From Clostridiales bacterium UBA4696 (GTDB lineage Bacteria > Bacillota > Clostridia > Oscillospirales > Oscillospiraceae): DNA of 10,247 nt. The stretch covers positions 2,307 through 12,553 of the forward strand of contig DHKK01000117.1 in the NCBI GenBank assembly GCA_002404795.1, written 5' to 3'. Below the pieces are notes generated by a model, which saw only the letters and a list, made by a program, of their open reading frames with translations, searched no databases and was not told where the DNA came from. The position numbers and the translations under genes are program-made. This document shows, piece after piece, positions 1-6,055 of the stretch; positions within the stretch are counted from its first letter, which is position 1; each line of letters begins with the position of its first letter.

Positions 1-1856
1 AACGTGCAGCCGAAGGAATAGGCGTTGTTGCGGATGGTATAGGTCGATTCCGCGGTCAGATGCTCGGAATGGACGGGGTTATACTGCGCGGTCATGGACA
101 GCTCAGACAGGCTCATGAGCACACGGCCGTCGGTGATGCGGACGATGTTGGAGTCGATGACGTCCATGTTATAGGTTGCCTGGCGGGTGACCTCACAGGC
201 GTAGTCGAGGATCTTTTTCTTGAGCATCTCCGAGGTCTGCCGGATGGAGAAGCCCGCGGTGAAGGTCTGGCGGGAGGCGTAAGCGCCGAGGCCCGTCGGG
301 GTCACGTCGGTATCCTGACAGGACAGGACGTGGACCTTCTTATAGTCGGACAGGCCGAGGATCTCCGCGCACATCTGGGCGTAGGCGGTGTCCGCGCCCT
401 GGCCGATCTCGGTCTCGCCGACCTGCAGGTTGACCGTGCCGTCGAGGTTCAGCTGCAGACGGCAGGACGAGGTCTCGAGCGAGATGGGGAAGACGGCGGT
501 ATTGTACCAGAAGGTCGCAAGGCCGATGCCGCGGCGGATGGGGCCGGTCTGATCGGCGTAGGCCTTGACCTTTTCCTCATAGCCGATGGCCTGCATGCCC
601 TTCTCCATACACTGGCGGTAGGAGTCGGTATAGAGTTCATTCTTGGAGAAGCCGTCGACGTAGCCGGGCTTCATCAGGTTCTGCCAGCGGTAGGCCAGCG
701 GCGTCATGCCGACGGCCTTTGCGCATTCCTCCGCGTGGCTCTCGTCGGCAAACGAGGCCTGCGGCATGCCGTAGCCGCGCATGGCGCCGGCCGTGGGCCG
801 GTTGGTGAAGACGGTATAGGCATCGCCCTCAAAGTTGGGGCAGGGATAATGCTGGTTAAAAGAACCCAGCGCCTTTGCCACGATCGAGTGGCCGTGGGAG
901 GCATAGGAGCCCTGGTTGGAGAAGCATTCGACCTTCTTGGCGGCGATGGTGCCGTCCTTGCGCAGCCACGAGATGATATGCGTGCGGATGGCGTGGCGGA
1001 CACGGTTGGAGACGAAGGTCTCCTCACGCGAGCAGTCGAGCTTGACGCAGCGGCCGCCCACCTGCGTGCAGCACCAGGCGCACAGAGGCTCATACAGCGC
1101 GTCCTGCTTGTTGCCGAAGCCGCCGCCGATGTACGGCTTGATGACGCGGATGTCGCCCCACGGGCGGCCGAGCGCCTGGCCGACGACGCGGCGGATGATG
1201 TGCGGGATCTGCGTGGAGCTGGTCACGACCAGACGGCCGTTCTCCTCGTAGCAGAAGCAGCCGTGGTTCTCGATGTGGCAGTGCTGGACCGTCGGCGTCT
1301 CATACCAGCCCTCGACCTTGATGAGGCCGGGCTCCTTGATGGCTTCCGCGTAGTTGCCTGCGGCGGCGGTCGTGTGCTTGAGGATGTTGTTGGGGAACTT
1401 CTCGTGCAGCTGGGGTGCGCCGGGCTCCATGGCCTTCTGCACGTCGAGCACGAACGGCAGCTCCTCATATTCGACCTCGATGGCGCGCACAGCCTGCATG
1501 GCCGCGACCTCGTCCTCCGCGATGACGGCGCAGACGTCGTCGCCGTAGTAGCGCACGTGCCGGTTGAGCAGGTGCCGGTCGGCGATGTCCTGGTGCGACG
1601 GATCCATCGACCACGGGTGACCGGCGGTCGGGAACGGGATGTCGGGCACGTCGAAGCAGGTCAGGATCTTCACGACGCCGGGGATCTTCTCCGCCTTGCT
1701 GATATCGACCGACTTGACGAAGCCGTGCGCGATGGTCGCGTGCTTGATCCGGACGAGCAGCGCATCCTTCGGGGCCAGATCATCATAGTATTTTGTCCGG
1801 CCGGTCGCCTTGTCGAAGGCGTCGACGCGGACCTCACTTCTGCCTACGATGTTCAT
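1..1856 (-). CDS. xdhA: Xanthine dehydrogenase, molybdopterin-binding subunit (C-terminus off window)
   Basis: Large catalytic subunit of a three-subunit xanthine dehydrogenase, which hydroxylates hypoxanthine/xanthine to urate in the cytoplasm. The frame is open from the ATG at 1856 to the window edge, giving 618 codons. From memory, E. coli XdhA is about 750 residues, so roughly 130-140 residues are missing, including the region of the catalytic Glu. Visible motifs: VGRSEVRVDAFDKATGRTKY at the N-terminus; VRYYGDDVCAVIAEDE; GGGFGNKQD (residues 244-252, Moco binding); GAMRGYGMPQ with Arg360, the substrate-contact Arg of the family; TEIGQGADT; SCQDTDVTP; and FGCT at the edge. These follow E. 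coli XdhA closely along the length. There is no 2Fe-2S or FAD domain at the N-terminus, so those subunits (XdhB/XdhC) should be separate genes beyond the left edge. The start is supported by GGAGGT seven bases upstream. The gene diverges from mocA, which fits its cofactor need. Confidence 0.95.
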   Translation of the reverse strand, partial: MNIVGRSEVRVDAFDKATGRTKYYDDLAPKDALLVRIKHATIAHGFVKSVDISKAEKIPGVVKILTCFDVPDIPFPTAGHPWSMDPSHQDIADRHLLNRHVRYYGDDVCAVIAEDEVAAMQAVRAIEVEYEELPFVLDVQKAMEPGAPQLHEKFPNNILKHTTAAAGNYAEAIKEPGLIKVEGWYETPTVQHCHIENHGCFCYEENGRLVVTSSTQIPHIIRRVVGQALGRPWGDIRVIKPYIGGGFGNKQDALYEPLCAWCCTQVGGRCVKLDCSREETFVSNRVRHAIRTHIISWLRKDGTIAAKKVECFSNQGSYASHGHSIVAKALGSFNQHYPCPNFEGDAYTVFTNRPTAGAMRGYGMPQASFADESHAEECAKAVGMTPLAYRWQNLMKPGYVDGFSKNELYTDSYRQCMEKGMQAIGYEEKVKAYADQTGPIRRGIGLATFWYNTAVFPISLETSSCRLQLNLDGTVNLQVGETEIGQGADTAYAQMCAEILGLSDYKKVHVLSCQDTDVTPTGLGAYASRQTFTAGFSIRQTSEMLKKKILDYACEVTRQATYNMDVIDSNIVRITDGRVLMSLSELSMTAQYNPVHSEHLTAESTYTIRNNAYSFGCT

Positions 1857-1869
1857 TCGGGTACCTCCA

Positions 1870-1909
1870 TTTTGCCGGGTGATCGGCAAAACCCGGGCTT
1901 TGGCCCCGG
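1870..1909 (-). promoter_or_regulatory. Two tandem hairpins in the xdhA 5' leader
   Basis: Read on the minus strand, the leader holds two adjacent hairpins. The first (1909-1892) has seven-base arms around CAAA with one mismatch. The second (1891-1870) pairs TTTTGCCG with CGGCAAAA, eight perfect pairs with a six-base loop. The second ends two bases before the GGAGGT ribosome site of xdhA. No U-run follows, so it is not an ordinary terminator. A role in translation or mRNA stability is only inferred. Confidence 0.45.
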
Positions 1910-1941
1910 ATCCTGCCAGTTTTCCGATCATTTCTGTCCAC

Positions 1942-1950
1942 ATTGTAACA
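1942..1950 (-). promoter_or_regulatory. Probable extended -10 promoter of xdhA
   Basis: The minus strand reads TGTTACAAT, that is an extended -10 (TG-N-TACAAT; hexamer at 1947-1942). The -35 position holds only TTTCTC, a poor match, which is usual for extended -10 promoters. The start of transcription would lie near 1935, giving a leader of about 79 bases that contains both hairpins. Confidence 0.45.
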
Positions 1951-2036
1951 TACCGTTTTTCGAAGAGAAAGCGGATTCATTATCCTACTTCATGAATAAC
2001 GGATTTTTCGCGACTGTCGAAAATTTTGCATACTTC

Positions 2037-2065
2037 TTGCGGAAAACGGCAAAAATCCCTATACT
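2037..2065 (+). promoter_or_regulatory. Promoter of mocA
   Basis: TTGCGG (2037-2042) and TATACT (2060-2065) are separated by 17 bases. The mocA ATG follows 30 bases after the -10, with AAGGAG at 2083-2088 seven bases before it. An imperfect inverted repeat, TTTTCG-N7-CGAAAA (2005-2023), lies just upstream of the -35 and could be an operator shared with divergent xdhA. That last point is speculative. Confidence 0.7.
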
Positions 2066-2095
2066 GATTTGTAGAAAATCACAAGGAGTCTGGCC

Positions 2096-2689
2096 ATGTC
2101 TGATCTTACCGCTGCTCCCATCGGCTGCCTCGTCATGGCAGCCGGAAATGCGTCCCGCTTCGGGGACAACAAGCTGACGGCGAGCTTCGCCGGGAAAAGC
2201 CTGTTTTCGCTCGCGCTGGCCGCGATCCCCGCGGACGCGTTTGCCCGCGTCACCGTCGTCTCCCAGTATCCGGCGCTTTTGCAGGAGGCGGAGCAGGCCG
2301 GGTTTCACGCCATCCGGAACGACCGTCCGGACGACGGCATCAGCCGCACCATCCGCCTCGGCACCGAGGCCATGGCGGACTGCGCCGGGATCCTCTACAT
2401 GGTCTCCGACCAGCCGCTTCTGCGGCAGGAGACGATCCTGCGCATTGTCGAAGACTGGCGGCTGCACCCGGACTGCATCATAAGCGCGGCCCACAACGGC
2501 CATCGCGGCAACCCATGCCTGTTCCCGGCGCGGTTTTTCCCGGAGCTCTGCGCACTTGCGGGCGACCGCGGCGGCTCCTCCGTCATCCGCCGGCACGAAG
2601 ACGCCCTCCGCCTCGTCGAAGCCGCCGAACCCGAGCTCTTCGACTGTGACACCAAACAGGCCCTCGAAATTCTAAAGGGACAGGCGTGA
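2096..2689 (+). CDS. mocA: Molybdenum cofactor cytidylyltransferase (MocA/YgfJ type)
   Basis: A 197-residue nucleotidyltransferase of the MobA-like family. It transfers CMP from CTP to Mo-molybdopterin to give the MCD cofactor used by xanthine dehydrogenase-type enzymes. Visible motifs: the nucleotide-binding loop AAGNASRFGDNKL (residues 15-27); GISRTIRLG (81-89); SDQP (104-107), whose Asp is the expected metal ligand; GNPCLFP (138-144, where MocA proteins have RGHP-LFP); GDRGG (157-160 region); and FDCDT (182-186) matching the C-terminal D-x-DT motif. Length is normal for the family. It has a strong promoter and ribosome site and is transcribed away from xdhA, whose product needs MCD, so MocA is preferred over MobA (GTP, for DMSO-reductase enzymes) or a generic sugar NTP-transferase. 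It appears to be monocistronic, because a terminator overlaps its stop codon. Confidence 0.9.
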   Translation: MSDLTAAPIGCLVMAAGNASRFGDNKLTASFAGKSLFSLALAAIPADAFARVTVVSQYPALLQEAEQAGFHAIRNDRPDDGISRTIRLGTEAMADCAGILYMVSDQPLLRQETILRIVEDWRLHPDCIISAAHNGHRGNPCLFPARFFPELCALAGDRGGSSVIRRHEDALRLVEAAEPELFDCDTKQALEILKGQA

Positions 2690-2704
2690 GCCTGTCCCCT
2701 TTTT
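2677..2704. terminator. Bidirectional terminator between mocA and the Y-family polymerase gene
   Basis: GGGACAGGC (2677-2685) pairs perfectly with GCCTGTCCC (2690-2698) around the loop GTGA. On the plus strand it is followed by CTTTTT. On the minus strand the stem is followed by TTT. The TGA stop of mocA (2687-2689) lies in the loop. The TAA stop of the converging polymerase gene (2705-2703) lies at the edge of the T-run, so one hairpin serves both genes. Confidence 0.85.
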
Positions 2705-4220
2705 ATGCCCGATGCCCGCCGATCTGGTGGAAGCGGGTGCGGGCGGTGGCGCCGTCCTGGAGGCTCATGGCCTTCAGGACGGCGTCTTTGCCGTATTTTT
2801 CGCGGATGGCGAGCAGCGTCTGCTGCATGCTGCGCTCGCGGGCGGCCTCCTCCGGCGGCTGCCCGGGCTGCGTTTCCGGGTCATCGGAAAAGAGGCTCAG
2901 CTGGCAGAATTCCTCCTCCGGCTGCGCATCCTGCTCCGGCAGGACGTGCTCCGCGACGATGCACATCCGGCGCACGAGCAGCCGCCGGTCCACGATGCGG
3001 TCAAACAGCTCGCCCGCCGCGCGCAGCAGCTGCCGGGTCGAGGCCGTGTGCATGCCCAGCCGCTGCGAGCCGTGCGCGGCCTTCGGGACCGGCCGCCCGT
3101 ACGGGTCGGTCGTGACCGGGCCGTGATAGGCCCCGCGCAGCTCCGGCCGGGTCAGGCTCTCACGGTCGTAGCCGACGCGCAGCACGAGCTGGTCGGTCAC
3201 GAGCCCCTTTCCCACCAGATCCAGCGCCAGTGCGTCGGCCATCTCCAGCAGCACGAGCCGGGCCTTGTCGAAGACATACGGCTCCTGCAGCACCTGCCCG
3301 GAGCTGAGACTGTGCGACTGCGGGCGGTAGGCCTTGATATCGGCGATCGTGCACGGCTCCCAGCCCCACGCGTGGTCGATCAGCAGCTCCGCCTGCACGC
3401 CGAACATCCGGTAGAGCAGATCTTCGTTATAAAATTCGTCCGGCCTGCCGAGCGAGCAGCGGGCGATGTCACCCATCGTATAAAGGCCCTTCGCCTCGAG
3501 CTTCCGGGCGTATCCGCGGCCGACGCGCCAGAAATCGGTCAGCGGCCGGTGGCTCCAGAGCGTCTGCCGGTAGCTGCGCTCGTCGAGCATGGCGATGCGC
3601 ACACCGTTTTCATCCGGCGGCGCGTGCTTGGCAACGATGTCCATGGCGATCTTGGCCAGATACAGGTTCGTCCCGATCCCGGCGGTCGCGGTGATGCCGG
3701 TCGTGCGGAGCACGTCGAGGATCATCGTCCGGGCCAGCGCCTGCGCGTCCGGGCCGTAGAGACTGCGGTAGGGCGTCACGTCGATGAAGACCTCGTCGAT
3801 GGAGTAAACGTGGATGTCCTCCGGCGCGATATATTTGAGGTAGACCCGGTAGATCTGCGTGGAGACCTGCATATACAGCGCCATCCGCGGCCGGGCGATG
3901 ATGAAGTCCACCGCCAGCTCCGGCTGCGCCGCGAGCGCGTCATCATCGCAGCTGCTGCCGGTCAGCGTCCGGCCGGGTGCACGCTGCCGCCGCTCGGCGT
4001 TCACCTGCCGCACGCGCTCGTTCACCTCAAACAGCCGCGCCCGGCCCCCGATCCCATACGCCTTCAAGGGCGGCGAGACCGCCAGGCAGATCGTCTTCTC
4101 CGTCCGCTCCTCGTCGGCCACGACGAGATTCGTCTTCAGCGGGTCGAGCCCCCGCGCCGCGCATTCCACCGACGCATAGAAGGATTTGAGATCGATGGCA
4201 AGATAGGTCCTGTCCGGCAT
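2703..4220 (-). CDS. Y-family translesion DNA polymerase (DinB/UmuC-like)
   Basis: An error-prone polymerase that copies past damaged template bases. Using the ATG at 4220 it has 505 residues. Visible motifs: YLAIDLKSFYASVE (residues 6-19) with catalytic Asp10 and the Phe14/Tyr15 steric-gate region; YSIDEVF with catalytic Asp142-Glu143; TGITATAGIGTNLYLAKIAMD in the palm; a helix-hairpin-helix-like WRVGRGYARKLEAKGLYTMGDIA; QLSLF (440-444), a canonical sliding-clamp binding motif; and a C-terminal GATARTRFHQIGGHRA, typical of Firmicutes members often annotated as DNA repair protein. The frame stays open upstream to 4304. However, a TTGACC/TATGAT promoter lies inside that extension and AAAGGGGG precedes the ATG at 4220, so the shorter start is chosen. 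No UmuD or YolD-like partner is adjacent. A LexA-like box upstream suggests SOS control. It could be placed in the Pol IV or Pol V subgroup; I cannot decide which. Confidence 0.92.
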   Translation of the reverse strand: MPDRTYLAIDLKSFYASVECAARGLDPLKTNLVVADEERTEKTICLAVSPPLKAYGIGGRARLFEVNERVRQVNAERRQRAPGRTLTGSSCDDDALAAQPELAVDFIIARPRMALYMQVSTQIYRVYLKYIAPEDIHVYSIDEVFIDVTPYRSLYGPDAQALARTMILDVLRTTGITATAGIGTNLYLAKIAMDIVAKHAPPDENGVRIAMLDERSYRQTLWSHRPLTDFWRVGRGYARKLEAKGLYTMGDIARCSLGRPDEFYNEDLLYRMFGVQAELLIDHAWGWEPCTIADIKAYRPQSHSLSSGQVLQEPYVFDKARLVLLEMADALALDLVGKGLVTDQLVLRVGYDRESLTRPELRGAYHGPVTTDPYGRPVPKAAHGSQRLGMHTASTRQLLRAAGELFDRIVDRRLLVRRMCIVAEHVLPEQDAQPEEEFCQLSLFSDDPETQPGQPPEEAARERSMQQTLLAIREKYGKDAVLKAMSLQDGATARTRFHQIGGHRA

Positions 4221-4244
4221 CCGCGCCGCCCCCTTTCTGCGGCT

Positions 4245-4274
4245 ATCATACCACCGGCAGCGGCCTCCGGTCAA
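4245..4274 (-). promoter_or_regulatory. Promoter of the Y-family polymerase gene
   Basis: The minus strand has TTGACC (4274-4269), an 18-base spacer and TATGAT (4250-4245). Transcription would begin near 4238, leaving a leader of about 18 bases with AAAGGGGG (4236-4229) before the ATG at 4220. Confidence 0.75.
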
Positions 4275-4282
4275 GGATTTTT

Positions 4283-4296
4283 CGAATATTTGTTCG
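4283..4296 (-). promoter_or_regulatory. Candidate LexA (DinR) SOS box
   Basis: The minus strand reads CGAACAAATATTCG. Against the Gram-positive LexA consensus CGAACRNRYGTTYG this matches at 13 of 14 positions (A for G at position 10). It sits eight bases upstream of the -35 of the polymerase promoter, a plausible repressor position. Translesion polymerases are classical SOS genes, so location and identity agree. Confidence 0.65.
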
Positions 4297-4311
4297 ATTT
4301 TCATGCAGAGG

Positions 4312-4337
4312 AAAAGCCTTCCGCAGGGAAGGCTTTT
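4312..4337 (-). terminator. Terminator of the sortase-phosphopantetheinyl transferase unit
   Basis: AAAAGCCTTCC (4312-4322) and GGAAGGCTTTT (4327-4337) form an eleven-pair stem with a four-base loop. On the minus strand the right arm ends in a T-run. The TAA stop of the transferase gene (4338-4336) overlaps the base of the stem. The hairpin separates that gene from the polymerase promoter downstream. Confidence 0.85.
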
Positions 4338-4869
4338 ATAAGTCTCTCAACATGACCTGCGCAGGCTCCCGCGTGCACGCGCACAGCGAATACCCCTCGA
4401 AGACCGGCAGCAGCTGCAGCTGCGCGTCCGGGCGGGCGGGAAACCGGCCGTCCGGCGCAAGGACGATCGCCTCCGGCAGGGCAGAAAGGCCGCGGCCGGT
4501 GTATTTGAGCCAGCTCTCCTTCGCGCACCAGAGGTCAAAAAACGCCGCTTCGCCGCGATCTTTCAGCCATTCGGCCTCCTCCGGCGCGAAAAACCGCCGC
4601 GCGAGCGCCACCCTCCGGCAGGGCCGGTGCACCTGCAGGTCGAGCCCGACCGGCGCGTCCGCGAACGCGCAGACCCAGCGCCCGCCGCTGTGCGAGATGC
4701 TGAAGTGCAGCTCCGGCGCGGCGGGGAACCAGGGCTTTCCCTGCCCCTGCCGGGCGAGCGTGCAGTCCGTCAGCTGCGGCGCGGCCAGCGCCGCGGCCCG
4801 GCGCAGCAGCCGGTGCGAGGCCTCCGGCCCCTCCGGCAGCGGCGCGGCATAGATCGTCACAGCCGTCAT
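4336..4869 (-). CDS. Sfp-type 4'-phosphopantetheinyl transferase
   Basis: Transfers phosphopantetheine from CoA to a Ser of acyl- or peptidyl-carrier proteins. The 177-residue product carries the family motifs in order: GKPWF (44-48), FSISHSGG (56-63), VGLDLQ (74-79), RFFAPEEAEWL (92-102) and FFDLWCAKESWLKYTGRGLSA (110-130), the WxxKExxxK signature with Glu118 and Lys117/Lys122. Asp77 and Glu118 are the expected Mg ligands. The third ligand of Sfp (Glu in G-x-D-x-E) is Gln79 here. It is shorter than Sfp itself (about 224 residues) and has little of the C-terminal lobe. No NRPS, PKS or carrier-protein gene is in the window, so its substrate is unknown; it may serve fatty-acid ACP or a cluster elsewhere. 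Its ATG overlaps the TGA of the sortase gene (ATGA), implying translational coupling. Confidence 0.9.
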   Translation of the reverse strand: MTAVTIYAAPLPEGPEASHRLLRRAAALAAPQLTDCTLARQGQGKPWFPAAPELHFSISHSGGRWVCAFADAPVGLDLQVHRPCRRVALARRFFAPEEAEWLKDRGEAAFFDLWCAKESWLKYTGRGLSALPEAIVLAPDGRFPARPDAQLQLLPVFEGYSLCACTREPAQVMLRDL

Positions 4870-5663
4870 GCGTCCAGCGGCGTGACAGCCGTGCGCACCG
4901 CCTGCACGATCCAGCGCGAGGCGTGGCCGTGCCCGGTGCAGGTGACGAGGGTGAGGATATGGTCCTCCGCGCCCGGCGTAAGCCCGGTATCGAGCACGGA
5001 AGCTTCCTGCGCGTACTGCAGGACGGCTTCGATCTGCGCCGCGTCGGTCAGCGCGGGCAGATAGAGCGGCTGCGTGACCGGGGCCTCATAGGCGGCGAAG
5101 ATCGTGAAGGTGTAGACCGTATCGCCCGCGCGCACGTAGACCAGCGGCGCGGACTCCCAGTGCGCCTGCTCGGCGTAGAAGCGGAGCGTGGCGAACATGG
5201 CGTCGCTCTGCATCCGGTGGCCGTAGATCAGCGTGTTGAAATCCGAAAAGTCCGGCGCGGAGCGATAGTCCAGGAAGATCGCGCCCAGCTCGTTCGGCTC
5301 GTTTTTCCAGGTGTTGTGGAGGTAGTATTCGTTGTCGGTCCCCTGCAGGAGGGGGTAGGAGATCTGCGTGTTCGGCAGCCACAGCCAGCCGAGCACCTCC
5401 GGGTTGACCTCCCGCAGGGCCTCCACGTCCATCCGCGCGAACATCTGCAGATACGGGTCCTGCGTCTCCGTCTCCGACTCTTCCGCGGGCGTCTGCGCGG
5501 CGGCCTCAGCCGTGGGCAGCTCCGCCCCGGCGATGGCCGCGGCCTCGGCATAGCTCTCCGCGCCCCTCCGATCCTCCGTCTGCCGCCGGAGCACGCCGAA
5601 CAGCCCGACGCCCAGCCCCGCCGCCAGCACCACGATCAGCACGATCCGCACCCAGCGCTTCAT
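4866..5663 (-). CDS. srtB: Class B sortase
   Basis: A membrane-bound transpeptidase that cuts sorting signals at the Thr-Gly bond and joins the protein to the cell wall. The 265-residue product has an N-terminal transmembrane anchor (about residues 5-24), a polar Ala/Glu-rich linker (30-70) and the sortase fold. Visible class B features: ISYPLLQGTDNEYYLHNTW (101-119), ELGAIFLD (125-132), NTLIYGHRM with catalytic His149, and TLVTCTGHGHASRW with catalytic Cys242 and Arg250. GGAGG lies nine bases before the ATG. Upstream on the same strand is a wall-anchored thioester protein with a VPKTG signal, a likely substrate, since C. difficile SrtB recognises S/P-P-x-TG signals. The two genes are separated by a terminator and a repeat cluster, so they are probably separate transcripts. 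Downstream it is coupled to a phosphopantetheinyl transferase gene. Confidence 0.92.
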   Translation of the reverse strand: MKRWVRIVLIVVLAAGLGVGLFGVLRRQTEDRRGAESYAEAAAIAGAELPTAEAAAQTPAEESETETQDPYLQMFARMDVEALREVNPEVLGWLWLPNTQISYPLLQGTDNEYYLHNTWKNEPNELGAIFLDYRSAPDFSDFNTLIYGHRMQSDAMFATLRFYAEQAHWESAPLVYVRAGDTVYTFTIFAAYEAPVTQPLYLPALTDAAQIEAVLQYAQEASVLDTGLTPGAEDHILTLVTCTGHGHASRWIVQAVRTAVTPLDA

Positions 5664-5699
5664 AAGCAGTTTCCTCCCTTTTCTTCATTTGTTTTTTCC

Positions 5700-5708
5700 A
5701 TTCTATCA
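5700..5708 (-). promoter_or_regulatory. Possible extended -10 promoter of the sortase gene
   Basis: The minus strand reads TGATAGAAT (5708-5700), an extended -10 (TG-N-TAGAAT), about 37 bases before the sortase ATG. No good -35 hexamer is present at 16-18 bases upstream. GGAGG at 5677-5673 serves as ribosome site. Confidence 0.4.
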
Positions 5709-5753
5709 CATTCCGCCCTCCGCTTCCAGCCCTTTCTTGTCGGAAGCGCACCA

Positions 5754-5817
5754 AAGGCTCCCCTGGAAGGGGAGCTGGCGCCGAAGGCGACTGAGGGATT
5801 GTTCCCCGCCGCAGCGG
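5754..5817 (+). repeat. Hairpin repeat element, copy A
   Basis: Begins AAGGCTCCCCT and folds as GCTCCCCT-GGA-AGGGGAGC, followed by a second small hairpin with a GAA loop (GCGCC-GAA-GGCG). It ends in a 29-base tail (5789-5817) that is identical to the tail of copy C. It lies in the gene-free 5664-6055 stretch. Non-coding; this resembles REP/MITE-like dispersed repeats of Oscillospiraceae (recalled, not searched). Confidence 0.8.
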
Positions 5818-5821
5818 GCGA

Positions 5822-5936
5822 AAGGCTCCCCTTTCAGGGGAGCTGTCTGCGAAGCAGACTGAGAGGTCGTCACAAATTTGCTGCGACCTCTCCGTCTCGG
5901 CTTCGCCGAGCCACCTCCCCTGGAAGGGGAGGCTTT
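5822..5936. repeat. Compound inverted hairpin repeat, copy B
   Basis: The left half (5822-5869) is a copy in forward orientation: GCTCCCCT/AGGGGAGC-like stem, GTCTGC-GAA-GCAGAC stem, then GAGAGGTCG. The right half (5884-5936) is a copy in reverse orientation: CGACCTCTC, a CTCGGC/GCCGAG stem with TTC loop, then CCTCCCCT-GGA-AGGGGAGG and GCTTT. The two halves meet in a 32-base imperfect palindrome (5861-5892) centred on CAAATTTG. The whole unit is therefore a large inverted repeat made of four smaller hairpins. Confidence 0.8.
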
Positions 5937-5952
5937 GGAATGCGCACTGCCC

Positions 5953-6018
5953 AAGGCTCCCTTGTATAAAGGGCGCTGTCAGCGAAGCTGACTGAGGGAT
6001 TGTTCCCCGCCGCAGCGG
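5953..6018 (+). repeat. Hairpin repeat element, copy C
   Basis: Same layout as copy A: AAGGCTCCCT...AAAGGGCGC stem-like start, GTCAGC-GAA-GCTGAC hairpin, then the 29-base tail (5990-6018) identical to 5789-5817. It ends next to the terminator of the surface-protein gene. The GAA-loop stem differs in sequence from A and B but still pairs. Confidence 0.8.
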
Positions 6019-6023
6019 CAAAA

Positions 6024-6048
6024 GCGGCTCTGCCGTTGGCAGAGCCGC
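6024..6048 (-). terminator. Terminator of the thioester surface-protein gene
   Basis: GCGGCTCTGCC (6024-6034) pairs perfectly with GGCAGAGCCGC (6038-6048) around a three-base loop. On the minus strand TTTT (6023-6020) follows the stem, and the stem begins eight bases after the TAA stop at 6058-6056. Confidence 0.9.
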
Positions 6049-6055
6049 CTGGAGC

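Noticed and set aside
1853..1870. A five-codon reading frame (MEVPE) whose TGA overlaps the xdhA ATG.
   Set aside because: It is formed by the ribosome site itself and has no ribosome site of its own; it looks like chance.
1857..1950. Molybdenum cofactor riboswitch upstream of xdhA.
   Set aside because: The predicted leader is only about 79 bases, too short for the Moco RNA motif, and its conserved core was not recognised.
60..2177. A 705-codon open frame on the plus strand.
   Set aside because: It is antisense to xdhA, whose minus-strand translation matches E. coli XdhA motifs throughout. The plus-strand product is low-complexity and has no recognisable domain.
4221..4304. Upstream start at 4304 for the Y-family polymerase.
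   Set aside because: The extension covers the LexA-like box and the promoter and adds nothing to the polymerase fold, which begins at YLAIDLKSFY.
2712..4355. A 547-codon open frame on the plus strand.
   Set aside because: Antisense shadow of the Y-family polymerase gene, caused by high GC at third codon positions.
4923..5969. A 348-codon open frame on the plus strand.
   Set aside because: Antisense to the sortase gene and then runs through the non-coding repeat cluster; no domain or ribosome site.
5754..6018. CRISPR array.
   Set aside because: The repeats are few, self-complementary, in mixed orientation, and lack equal-sized unique spacers.
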